NCBI RefSeq assembly: GCF_016464625.1
Contig: NZ_JAEAGO010000004.1
Span: forward strand, 248,001 to 312,000
From: Penaeicola halotolerans
GTDB taxonomy: Bacteria; Bacteroidota; Bacteroidia; Cytophagales; Cyclobacteriaceae
Direction of reading: 5' to 3'
Length of the DNA: 64,000 bases
In this document: positions 24,350 through 32,540 of the stretch, one piece after another
How the letters are laid out: every line of letters begins with the position of its first letter
Position numbering within the stretch: position 1 is the stretch's first letter
Program-made: the position numbers and the translations under genes
The notes under the pieces: model-generated
The model's database searches: none
Told to the model about the DNA's origin: nothing
Seen by the model: only the letters and a program-made list of their open reading frames with translations

Positions 24350-25220
24350 GTTTGATACTTCTATTTCTAATTTTAAATAATTTGATGAGCTTAGGCACAA
24401 AGTCATCTTTGGTATCGATGCCAAGATAGTTGATCTGATTTTTTCGACAAAAAGCTTCAAGGGATTCTCTATCTCCTACAAATGTCTGTGCGACCTTATT
24501 TCTGAAAGTGCCAAAAGAGGTGTTGACCCAGTTAGTCCTGCCCGTTTCCATGTCTTTGATCGGTACGATGCCTAGAGAGGGGAGAGCTGTTTCCCTTTGA
24601 TCAGATAGCTGTATGGTGATCAGATCATGTTTGGCTGCTAAGGCCTTCAGCGGCTGCTCATAATCCTCATCGATGAAGTCCGATATTACGATGATCATGC
24701 TTCTCTTTTTGATAGTCGCTAAGGCAAAGTAAAAGGCTTTTGACAAGTTAGTTTTGATCGATTGAGGTTGTAATTCCACTAGCATTTTGATCAGTTTAAA
24801 GGCATGCTTACCACCTTTCCCTGGTTTTTCGACCTTTTCTTGTTGATCACTGAAGCAGATCATGCCTACTTGACTACTTTCTTTGATAGCTGCTAGTGTG
24901 AGTACTCCAGCTATTTCCTTACCGATATCTATTTTTTGTTGCCCTTGGTCACCTATTTTCTGAGAGCCACTGACATCCAGTATGAGATAGACTGTTTGTT
25001 CCTTTTCTTCTTTAAAAGTTTTGATAAAAGTACCATGGCCTTTGGCGGATAGATTCCAATCTATCGCTCTGACATCATCTCCATATTGATAAGGGCGATA
25101 GTCATCAAATTCAAGTCCAGAGCCTTTGAAAACAGAGTGAAAATCTCCCTGCATCTGAGAGTTGATATACTTTCTGATTTGGATTTCGTATCGTCTGAGT
25201 TTCTTGATTAGATCTTTCAT
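24342..25220 (-). CDS. DUF58 domain VWA-like protein
   Basis: A 292-residue soluble protein with the DUF58 signature GSGLEFDDYRPYQYGDDVRAIDW near residue 30, followed by a VWA-like domain with an intact MIDAS start (LILDVSGSQ at about 84). In most genomes it follows a MoxR AAA ATPase, which acts on such VWA partners; here no moxR lies upstream, and the divergent DUF4296 gene begins 40 bp away. It heads the unit DUF58, BatD-like, BatA. Confidence 0.88.
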   Translation of the reverse strand: MKDLIKKLRRYEIQIRKYINSQMQGDFHSVFKGSGLEFDDYRPYQYGDDVRAIDWNLSAKGHGTFIKTFKEEKEQTVYLILDVSGSQKIGDQGQQKIDIGKEIAGVLTLAAIKESSQVGMICFSDQQEKVEKPGKGGKHAFKLIKMLVELQPQSIKTNLSKAFYFALATIKKRSMIIVISDFIDEDYEQPLKALAAKHDLITIQLSDQRETALPSLGIVPIKDMETGRTNWVNTSFGTFRNKVAQTFVGDRESLEAFCRKNQINYLGIDTKDDFVPKLIKLFKIRNRSIKRA

Positions 25221-25260
25221 CGGATTTTAAAAATAGAACTAATTTGACTAATTTTCGGCT

Positions 25261-25623
25261 GTGAAAAGGTTTTTTTTAGTATTTCTGTGTACAATCTTCC
25301 TTTTGGCTTGCAAAGAAAGCAAGACACCCAAAGGGCTCGTTCCATCTGATAAAATGGTGTCAGTCTTAATAGACATCCACCTACTCGAATCAAAGTTAGG
25401 GATGCTATCAATCACGCGTGACTCTGCGCAGGTTTTGTATAAGGAACTCGAGAAAGAAATATTTCAAAAACATCAGGTCGAGGAAGCTGTTTATAGGAGG
25501 AGTTTTACTTACTACATGGAAGATATCCAAGCGATGGATAAAATCTACGATGCTGTCATAGACTCCCTCAGTGATGAGAACAGTAAGAATAAAGTGAATA
25601 ACAAAGAACTGGAAGTGCAATAA
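25261..25623 (+). CDS. DUF4296 lipoprotein
   Basis: A 120-residue lipoprotein: signal sequence VKRFFLVFLCTIFLLAC with lipobox LLAC (Cys17), then a helical domain whose strings VPSDKMVSVLIDIHLLES and FTYYMEDIQAMDKIYDAVIDSL are typical of DUF4296, a Bacteroidota-specific family of unknown function. GTG start at 25261. It lies 26 bases before mutS2 and is probably transcribed with it. Confidence 0.82.
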   Translation: MKRFFLVFLCTIFLLACKESKTPKGLVPSDKMVSVLIDIHLLESKLGMLSITRDSAQVLYKELEKEIFQKHQVEEAVYRRSFTYYMEDIQAMDKIYDAVIDSLSDENSKNKVNNKELEVQ

Positions 25624-25649
25624 TTTGCGCTTTTCTTTTTACTACCTAC

Positions 25650-28034
25650 ATGCAATTATACCCCCAAAATTTAGAATCAAAGATCGGCTTTGATAAAATC
25701 AAAGAATTACTTCGCGCAGAGTGTCTCAGTATATTAGGGACTAGATTTGTAGATAAAGTTGCTTTTTCGGATGATTTCAAATTGATCTCTAAACTGCTTG
25801 AGCAGACCGAGGAGTTTAGAAGTATCATTGTTTCAGGGGAGTTTTTTCCGGAGAGTAATTTTATTGATATCAATCCTTACTTAGAAAAAGCTAAAATAGA
25901 GGGGAGCTTTTTATTAGAGGAAGAGTTGCATGAGGTGAAGCTTGCTTTGAGCACACTACATAAGTGCTTGCGATTTTTTGAAGGAAAAGAAGAAGCATAT
26001 CCTCAGTTGTATCAATTATCTGGAGCGATTCTTTTTGAAGATAATCTGCTCAAGGCAATAGAGTCTAAAATAGATGAAAAGGGACATGTTCGAAACAATG
26101 CATCTCGTGAACTAGCAGAAGTAAGGAGTAGACTGAGCAGCTCTCAGGTGAGACTCAGAAAAGTGCTCGATCAGATCATGCGCACCGCGAGAGAGCAAGG
26201 CTATACACCCGATGATGCTTCGCTAACAATCAGAGGTGGTCGGATGGTTATTCCCGTATTAGCAGAGCACAAGCGTAAACTTAAAGGTTTCATACATGAT
26301 GAGTCTGCTACAGGTCAGACGGTCTTCATGGAGCCAGCTGAAGTCCTTGATATCAATAATGAAATTAAGGAGTTGGAGTATCTAGAGAGAAGAGAAATCA
26401 ATAAGATTTTGACGGCTCTGACCAATCAGCTTAGACCTCATATTCAAGATTTGAGGAGGGCTTTTTACTTTTTAGGTATGATGGACTTCATCAGAGCCAA
26501 AGCGCGTCTAGCTCTCAAGCTCAATGCAAGCCTACCTAAGCTAGAAAAGACAAGAGTGATAGAGTGGTATGATGCTAGACATCCACTGCTCATGCTCAGC
26601 CTCTCGCAACAAGGAAGAAGTATCGTACCACTGAATCTGGCACTCAATCATAATAAGCGTATACTGATGATCTCCGGTCCAAATGCTGGAGGTAAATCTG
26701 TTACACTTAAAACAGTTGCACTCATTCAGTATATGCTTCAAAGTGGTTTATTAGTACCACTAGCAAGTCACTCTACTGTAGGGATATTCCAAAACATCTT
26801 CATAGATATAGGAGATGAGCAGTCTATAGAAAATGACCTCAGTACCTATAGCTCTCACTTGCATAGCATGAAGTTTTTTACTCAGTTTGCTGATAAAAAG
26901 ACCCTGTTTTTAATTGATGAATTTGGTACAGGAACGGAGCCAGCTTTTGGTGGTGCTATCGCAGAAGCGATTTTAGATCAGCTCAGTGGCTCAGGTGCCT
27001 TTGGAGTAGTGACTACCCACTATGGCAATCTCAAGCAGATGGCTAATAATAATCCTAACCTGGTCAATGGTGCCATGCGTTATGATGTGGATAAACTAGA
27101 GCCTTTGTACGAGCTGGAGATAGGTAAGCCAGGAAGTTCTTTTGCACTAGAAATTGCTCGAAAGATAGGGCTCTCTGGAAAGATCATCGAAGAGGCTAAG
27201 TCGAAAATTGGAGATGAGCGAGTCAATTATGATCGTCTTTTGACCAAGCTAGAAAATGAAAAAGGGAGACTGGCTGCTATGACTAAAGAAGCTAGTAAGA
27301 AGGAAGTCTTGCTAGCAAAGCAAATGGAAGAGTATGCTTCACTCAAAAAGTCAATAGATGCGCAACGAAAAACACTCATCAATGATGCTAAGATTGAGGC
27401 CAAGCGACTACTCCAAGAGGCTAATCAAAAGATAGAAAAGACGATCAGAGAGATCAAAGAGAAAAAAGCAGATAAAGCACAAACCAAAGAGGTGCGCAGT
27501 CAACTTCAGCAATATGAAAAGTCACTGAAGCCAGAGGCTAAGCCTATCGAGAATGCACCCGATGTGAAGGTTTTAGATGGACCTATTGAGATAGGAGACC
27601 ATGTTCGTATCAAAGATAATGGTGCCATAGGAGAGGTTCTAGGTGTCAAAGGAAAGGATGTAGAATTACTGATAGGAGACTTAAAGACTAATGTCAAGCT
27701 TAGCAGACTGGAAAAAGTCTCCAAAAAAGAGGTAAAAAAACAGACAACGAGGGTGAAGACAAACTTTGATAGTACCAAAAAGATGATGGATTTTAGTTCG
27801 AATCTAGATCTGAGAGGTAAGCGTGGTGAGGAAGCACTCTTTGAAATCCAGCAGTTTGTAGATGAAGGCTATATGCTAGGGCTGAGAGAACTTAGGATCG
27901 TTCATGGCAAGGGGGATGGAATCCTTAGAGAAATTTGTAGAAACTTACTTCACAAAATGCCAAACGTCAAGAGGTTTCAAGATGAGCATGCAGATAGAGG
28001 TGGCGCTGGAGTGACGCTAGTAGAGCTTAAATAG
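25650..28034 (+). CDS. mutS2: MutS2 family ATPase/endonuclease
   Basis: A 794-residue MutS2 protein. The MutS core spans residues 1-320, the ABC ATPase domain has Walker A SGPNAGGKS at about 341-350, Walker B LFLIDEFGTGTEP and the VVTTHYGNLK switch. A coiled coil runs about 520-620, then a small domain (PIEIGDHVRIKDNG), and the C-terminal Smr nuclease domain begins near 719 with LDLRGKRGEEAL and contains RIVHGKGDGILRE. MutS2 acts on branched DNA or on stalled ribosomes, depending on the species; it is not mismatch repair. A hairpin terminator follows. Confidence 0.95.
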   Translation: MQLYPQNLESKIGFDKIKELLRAECLSILGTRFVDKVAFSDDFKLISKLLEQTEEFRSIIVSGEFFPESNFIDINPYLEKAKIEGSFLLEEELHEVKLALSTLHKCLRFFEGKEEAYPQLYQLSGAILFEDNLLKAIESKIDEKGHVRNNASRELAEVRSRLSSSQVRLRKVLDQIMRTAREQGYTPDDASLTIRGGRMVIPVLAEHKRKLKGFIHDESATGQTVFMEPAEVLDINNEIKELEYLERREINKILTALTNQLRPHIQDLRRAFYFLGMMDFIRAKARLALKLNASLPKLEKTRVIEWYDARHPLLMLSLSQQGRSIVPLNLALNHNKRILMISGPNAGGKSVTLKTVALIQYMLQSGLLVPLASHSTVGIFQNIFIDIGDEQSIENDLSTYSSHLHSMKFFTQFADKKTLFLIDEFGTGTEPAFGGAIAEAILDQLSGSGAFGVVTTHYGNLKQMANNNPNLVNGAMRYDVDKLEPLYELEIGKPGSSFALEIARKIGLSGKIIEEAKSKIGDERVNYDRLLTKLENEKGRLAAMTKEASKKEVLLAKQMEEYASLKKSIDAQRKTLINDAKIEAKRLLQEANQKIEKTIREIKEKKADKAQTKEVRSQLQQYEKSLKPEAKPIENAPDVKVLDGPIEIGDHVRIKDNGAIGEVLGVKGKDVELLIGDLKTNVKLSRLEKVSKKEVKKQTTRVKTNFDSTKKMMDFSSNLDLRGKRGEEALFEIQQFVDEGYMLGLRELRIVHGKGDGILREICRNLLHKMPNVKRFQDEHADRGGAGVTLVELK

Positions 28035-28042
28035 TGTAAACA

Positions 28043-28074
28043 AAAATAGCAGCCCTTTTCAGAGCTGCTATTTT
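28043..28074. terminator. Bidirectional terminator after mutS2
   Basis: An 11-bp stem AAAATAGCAGC / GCTGCTATTTT with a 10-nt loop lies between the convergent mutS2 and lipoprotein genes. The A/T ends provide a U-run in either direction. Confidence 0.8.
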
Positions 28075-28091
28075 ATGATTTTTTAATATCC

Positions 28092-28568
28092 TTAGTTAGA
28101 TGCTGGTCTTAAATTAAATACATACTGACCATCTATCGTAGCAGTTTGGAAGCTTCCTGAACCAGACTGAGGTACTGTAAATTGTAGTCTAAGGGAAGTT
28201 GAAGAGTTAGAAATGGCAATTTCTCGTCCAGCAGCTGCTCTGCTTCCCGTAAGTTGGATAGCTTCAAACTCTGTACCTACAAAACTCCAAGAGCCAGAAG
28301 CGTCAAATAGATCTCCTCCACCAGTAGTCGTATAAGTTAAGTTTGAGCCGCTTTTAGTAAAAGTAATGCTAAATGACTCATAAAATGAAGTAATGCTGAC
28401 ACCATCTTTTGTAGCATTACCACCAGAGATTGTCCAAGTCAGTGATCCCTCTGCTGTGAGCAATTGCTCTGCGATTTCTTCAGGGGTAGGTGTGTCGTCT
28501 TCCGATCCACAACCTGCAAAAAGAAATAGAGACAAGGTTAATAGGCTGAATAGTTTGATTGCTTTCAT
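28092..28568 (-). CDS. Small lipoprotein of unknown function
   Basis: A 158-residue lipoprotein with lipobox LFAGC (Cys20) followed by an acidic, threonine-rich spacer (GSEDDTPTPEE), the Bacteroidota style that often leads to the cell surface. The rest is rich in Ser, Thr and Gly and in beta strands (SLTWTISGGNATKDGVSI, SGSWSFVGTEFEAIQL, TIDGQYVFNLRPASN), suggesting a small lipocalin-like or beta-sandwich fold. I recognise no family. It is a single-gene unit. Confidence 0.7.
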   Translation of the reverse strand: MKAIKLFSLLTLSLFLFAGCGSEDDTPTPEEIAEQLLTAEGSLTWTISGGNATKDGVSITSFYESFSITFTKSGSNLTYTTTGGGDLFDASGSWSFVGTEFEAIQLTGSRAAAGREIAISNSSTSLRLQFTVPQSGSGSFQTATIDGQYVFNLRPASN

Positions 28569-28631
28569 CGATTAATTAAGTAATTGTAGGACAAAGAAAA
28601 TATAATAAGGATAAATCTATCAATTATTTCC

Positions 28632-29252
28632 TTATTTAAAGTCTAAGATGTTAATTTTTTCTTCACAAAAATCATATTCTCTGAGTTCATTTGAAGCGAC
28701 TATGACCAGACGATTTTCACGATATTTTTTGATAAGCTCTTGATACCAAGAGGTACCTTCCGCATCTAGATTAGCTGTAGGTTCATCTAAGAGTAGGATA
28801 GGGCTATTGCTCAAGATGGATAGACAAAGTTTCACACGCTGCTTCATGCCTGATGAAAACTGCTTGATAGGTCTATCAATAGCATCTTCTAGATAGGCTA
28901 TTCTTGGGATATCCTTTATATTGATGCTAGACTGGGCTTGCTTAAATTTAAAATGAAAATCAAGTGTTTCTGCTAAAGTAAATTCTTCGATCAACTCAAG
29001 ATAGGGTGCTGCATAAGCTATATACTGATAGATATTCTCCTCAGTGACTTCTTTTTGATCGATAAGGTATTTTATCTGACCTTCACTTGCAGGCATGGAT
29101 CCAGCGATTACTTGCAGTAGTGTAGATTTACCACTGCCATTTGGGCCTATTATAGCATAAGATTTGTCTGCTGACAGCTCTATATTGAGGGATTTGAATA
29201 TCCACTCAAATCGATACCTTTTAGAAAGAGCTGTAAGGGCTATCTTGACCAT
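28632..29252 (-). CDS. ABC transporter ATP-binding protein, no permease nearby
   Basis: A 206-residue ABC ATPase. Walker A is GPNGSGKST at about residue 36, the signature is FSSGMKQR (a variant of LSGGQ), Walker B is ILLLDEPTANLD, and the switch position shows VASNE where most transporters have a histidine. The short length and signature resemble CcmA-type heme-export ATPases. It starts two bases after lpxA and closes the lipid A operon. No membrane partner is adjacent, so its cargo is unknown. Confidence 0.85.
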   Translation of the reverse strand: MVKIALTALSKRYRFEWIFKSLNIELSADKSYAIIGPNGSGKSTLLQVIAGSMPASEGQIKYLIDQKEVTEENIYQYIAYAAPYLELIEEFTLAETLDFHFKFKQAQSSINIKDIPRIAYLEDAIDRPIKQFSSGMKQRVKLCLSILSNSPILLLDEPTANLDAEGTSWYQELIKKYRENRLVIVASNELREYDFCEEKINILDFK

Positions 29253-29254
29253 GA

Positions 29255-30034
29255 TTAATTGCCATATCCCTTCATCACACCTCTATCTGAGGTTCTGATG
29301 AAGTTGATGATTTCATCGCGTTCTTTAGAAGGTGGTAGGTCTAGCTCGATCATTTCTAGTGCCTTGGCATGATTGTACCCTCTCAAAAAAATATAACGAT
29401 AGACCTCTTGGATCTGATTGATGACATCATTTGTATAGCCTCTTCTACGAAGACCTACTGAGTTGATACCCGCATAGCTTAGAGGTTCGCGAGCAGCTTT
29501 TACATAAGGAGGAATATCTTTTCTGACTAGTGAACCACCACCTATGTAAGTGTGAGCACCTATTTTGGCAAACTGCTGCACTGCACAAGCACCACCAAAT
29601 ATGGCATAATCATCCACCAAAACGTGACCTGCTAACTGAGTAGAATTGCCGATGATGATATTATTTCCCAAAATACAGTCATGACCTAAGTGTACATAAG
29701 CCATGATGAGGCAGTTTTTGCCTACGACTGTTTTATACTTATCTACAGTACCCCTATTGATCGTGACACACTCTCTGATGGTAGTATTATCTCCGATCTC
29801 TACGGTAGTTTCTTCCCCAGCAAACTTCAGGTCTTGTGGAACCGCTGATATCACGGCTCCTGGGAATATTTGACAGTTTTTGCCTATTCTAGCACCAGGC
29901 ATGATCGTGACATTGGAAGCGATGTAAGTGCCGTCTCCTATTTCTACATTTTCATGTATAGTGGAAAATGGATCAATGGTGACATTATTTCCAATTTTGG
30001 CTGCTGGGTGTATATATGATAAGTTGTGTTCCAT
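29255..30034 (-). CDS. lpxA: UDP-N-acetylglucosamine acyltransferase
   Basis: A 259-residue enzyme that starts lipid A synthesis by moving an R-3-hydroxyacyl chain from ACP to UDP-GlcNAc. Left-handed beta-helix hexapeptides fill residues 8-190 (IHPAAKIGNNVTID, VEIGDNTTIRECVTINRGT). The catalytic His lies in MAYVHLGHDCILGN; the C-terminal helical part has GLRRRGYTNDVI. Normal length. It sits 25 bp after lpxC/fabZ and 2 bp before the ABC ATPase. Confidence 0.96.
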   Translation of the reverse strand: MEHNLSYIHPAAKIGNNVTIDPFSTIHENVEIGDGTYIASNVTIMPGARIGKNCQIFPGAVISAVPQDLKFAGEETTVEIGDNTTIRECVTINRGTVDKYKTVVGKNCLIMAYVHLGHDCILGNNIIIGNSTQLAGHVLVDDYAIFGGACAVQQFAKIGAHTYIGGGSLVRKDIPPYVKAAREPLSYAGINSVGLRRRGYTNDVINQIQEVYRYIFLRGYNHAKALEMIELDLPPSKERDEIINFIRTSDRGVMKGYGN

Positions 30035-30059
30035 GTATCTGGTATTTTGAAAAGGCTCC

Positions 30060-31454
30060 TTAAAGATCCTTTCTAACGATGCTTGCAGTCATGACTGCTT
30101 CACATACTAAATTGTTTCCTACAAAAGCTTGACCTTTCATCTTAGCAATACCTCTTTTGATAGGTGCAAGTAGCTCACACTTGAATACAAGCGTATCGCC
30201 AGGCATCACCATTTTTCTAAAGCGGCAGTTTTCTATTCCCAAGAAGTAGGTCCAGTAGTTTTCTGGATCTGGTACCGTGCTCAAGACTAATATACCTCCT
30301 GTTTGTGCCATAGCCTCTACTTGTAGGACTCCTGGCATGACAGGATTTCCAGGGAAATGCCCTTGGAAAAACGGCTCATTCATGGTCACATTTTTGACGC
30401 CAGCTACTGTGAGTTCATCTAGATGGAAAATCTTGTCAATCAACTGAAATGGATACCTATGAGGTAAGATATTACTTATTTGATTGATGTCTAAAACTGG
30501 AGGAAGCTTAGGATCATAATGCGGTATATGCGTAGGGCCTAGCTTTTCCATGAGTCTTTTGATTTTCTTTGCAAAGGCTACATTGGCAGCATGACCTGGT
30601 CTCGCTGCTAGAATCTGAGCCTTCAGAGGACGACCTACTAGTGCTAAATCTCCGACTACATCAAGAAGCTTATGTCTGGCAGGCTCATTTTTATGTCTCA
30701 ACTCTACATTGTTGAGAATCCCCTCTTTTCTGACTTCTACCTTTGGCTTATTAAATAGACCAGCTAAGTGGTCTAGCTCATCATCTTTGACTACACGATC
30801 TACGATCACGATGGCATTGTTGAGGTCACCACCTTTGATGAGGTTTTGCTTGTGAAGCATCTCAAGCTCATGTAGGAAACAGAAAGTTCTGCTAGAAGCG
30901 ATCTCTTCTTTGAAATCACTGATATGATTGAGTGATGCATGCTGAGAACCGAGTACTGGAGAGTTGTAATCCACCATCACAGTGACTCTGTAGGTATCTA
31001 GTGGAAGTGCTGCTAGCTCTACATTTCTCTCTGGCTCCTTATAAAAAATACTTTCAGGAATCTCAAAGAAGTTTCTTAGGGCATTTTGCTCTTCCAGTCC
31101 TACTTGCATGATCGCATCGATAAACATCGCTGAGCTACCATCCATGATTGGAGGCTCAGGTCCATCTAACTGGATGAGGATATTGTCAATCTCAAGACCT
31201 ACTAGTGCAGCAAGCGTATGCTCTACAGTGAATACTCTAGCTCCACTTTGTTCGATAGTCGTACCTCTCGAGAGATCTACTACATTGTCTACATCTGCAT
31301 CTATGATAGGTTGACCTTCTAGGTCTATTCTTTGAAATTTTATTCCGTGATTAGGTTTTGCAGGCATAAAAGTCATATTGGCTACTACGCCAGTATGCAG
31401 GCCTACACCAGAAACAGTAACAGGTTTGAGAATGGTATGCTGTTTTATTTTCAT
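30060..31454 (-). CDS. Bifunctional LpxC deacetylase / FabZ dehydratase fusion
   Basis: A 464-residue fusion typical of Bacteroidota. The LpxC part (about 1-310) is the zinc deacetylase that commits UDP-3-O-acyl-GlcNAc to lipid A; it has VEHTLAALVGLEIDN and the ligand-rich RHKLLDVVGDLALVGRPL. The FabZ part (about 318-464) dehydrates 3-hydroxyacyl-ACP in fatty acid elongation; it has HRYPFQLIDKI, the catalytic His in FQGHFPGNPVMPG, and Glu in QVEAMAQTGG. The two draw on the same 3-hydroxyacyl-ACP pool, so fusion ties lipid A to fatty acid supply. It lies between lpxD and lpxA. Confidence 0.96.
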   Translation of the reverse strand: MKIKQHTILKPVTVSGVGLHTGVVANMTFMPAKPNHGIKFQRIDLEGQPIIDADVDNVVDLSRGTTIEQSGARVFTVEHTLAALVGLEIDNILIQLDGPEPPIMDGSSAMFIDAIMQVGLEEQNALRNFFEIPESIFYKEPERNVELAALPLDTYRVTVMVDYNSPVLGSQHASLNHISDFKEEIASSRTFCFLHELEMLHKQNLIKGGDLNNAIVIVDRVVKDDELDHLAGLFNKPKVEVRKEGILNNVELRHKNEPARHKLLDVVGDLALVGRPLKAQILAARPGHAANVAFAKKIKRLMEKLGPTHIPHYDPKLPPVLDINQISNILPHRYPFQLIDKIFHLDELTVAGVKNVTMNEPFFQGHFPGNPVMPGVLQVEAMAQTGGILVLSTVPDPENYWTYFLGIENCRFRKMVMPGDTLVFKCELLAPIKRGIAKMKGQAFVGNNLVCEAVMTASIVRKDL

Positions 31455-31493
31455 TGCGTATTGATCAACTTGCTTTGGTCTAAGGGGTCAAAT

Positions 31494-32516
31494 TTAGGAC
31501 TTTTTTTCTAGTTCTTTTAATCGCTGTTCTAAATCAGGCAGTTTCTTAAAAAGTACGTATGATTTCATGTAATCTTTGATCTCAAAGCCAAGGGTACCCA
31601 TAAGCGTAAGCCCTTCTTTTTTATGACTACGAGATACGCCCGCTTTAGCAGCTATGATAGTTTTATTAGGAATTTCTATATGTCCAGCAGCTCCTACTTG
31701 CCCACCTATGATGACGTTTTTACCCACTTTCGTTGAACCAGATATACCTGCTTGAGCAGCGATTACAGTATTTTCACCAACTTCTACATTGTGTCCAATT
31801 TGGATGAGATTATCCATTTTAACCCCTTTTCTGATGATGGTGGCGTTGAGTGTAGCGCAGTCGATCACCGTATTGGCTCCGATGACTACATCGTCTTCTA
31901 GGATGACATTACCTAGCTGAGGAATGGCTTTATAGCTACCATCAGCTTGAGGCGCAAATCCAAAACCGTCACTACCGATCACAGCGCCAGAGTGGATCAC
32001 ACAGTTGCTACCAATGACTGTATCTGCATAGATTTTTGCTCCTGCAAATAGGGTAGTGTTATTACCTATTTTGACATTGTCTCCTATGTAGACATGCGGA
32101 TAGATTTTAACATTTTCTCCGATTTCACAATTTTCCCCGATGTATGAAAAAGCTCCTCTGTAGTGTTTGTCTCCAATTTTACTGCCAATAGCCATGTAGG
32201 CAGGCTCCTCTACACCTACTTTGCTTGAAGCATTCATAGCAGCATAGGCTTCCAGAAGTTTCGAGAAACTAGTATAAGGATCAGCTACCTTAATTAGGGT
32301 AGTTTGTATTTTTTTAGTGGGTTTGAAGTCATTGGCCACGATCACAGCACTAGATCCTGTCTCGTAGATATAAGGCTCATATTTAGGATTGGAAAGAAAG
32401 GAGATGCCACCTTTGCTTCCTTCTTGGATTTTATCTAGTCGATTTACTTTTTCCTCAGCGTTCCCTTCTATCACTCCCCCAAGTATTTCAGCTATTTGTT
32501 TGACCGTAAACTCCAT
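31494..32516 (-). CDS. lpxD: UDP-3-O-(3-hydroxyacyl)glucosamine N-acyltransferase
   Basis: A 340-residue enzyme, third in the lipid A pathway. An N-terminal uridine-binding domain (to about 100, with GISFLSNPKYEPYIYETG) precedes a hexapeptide beta-helix and a C-terminal helix. The catalytic His is probably in DNLIQIGHNVEVGENT; SGAVIGSDGFGFAP is a family string. It heads the run lpxD, lpxC/fabZ, lpxA, ABC. A TAATTTTG box at 32544-32551 upstream fits a Bacteroidota promoter. Confidence 0.95.
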   Translation of the reverse strand: MEFTVKQIAEILGGVIEGNAEEKVNRLDKIQEGSKGGISFLSNPKYEPYIYETGSSAVIVANDFKPTKKIQTTLIKVADPYTSFSKLLEAYAAMNASSKVGVEEPAYMAIGSKIGDKHYRGAFSYIGENCEIGENVKIYPHVYIGDNVKIGNNTTLFAGAKIYADTVIGSNCVIHSGAVIGSDGFGFAPQADGSYKAIPQLGNVILEDDVVIGANTVIDCATLNATIIRKGVKMDNLIQIGHNVEVGENTVIAAQAGISGSTKVGKNVIIGGQVGAAGHIEIPNKTIIAAKAGVSRSHKKEGLTLMGTLGFEIKDYMKSYVLFKKLPDLEQRLKELEKKS

Positions 32517-32540
32517 TCAATTGATATTAAGAAATTATGT

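Noticed and set aside
23441-24460. Longer start for the BatD-like protein at 24460
   Set aside because: It would overlap DUF58 by over 100 nt and bury the signal peptide; the GTG at 24349 overlaps the DUF58 stop and gives a proper signal peptide.
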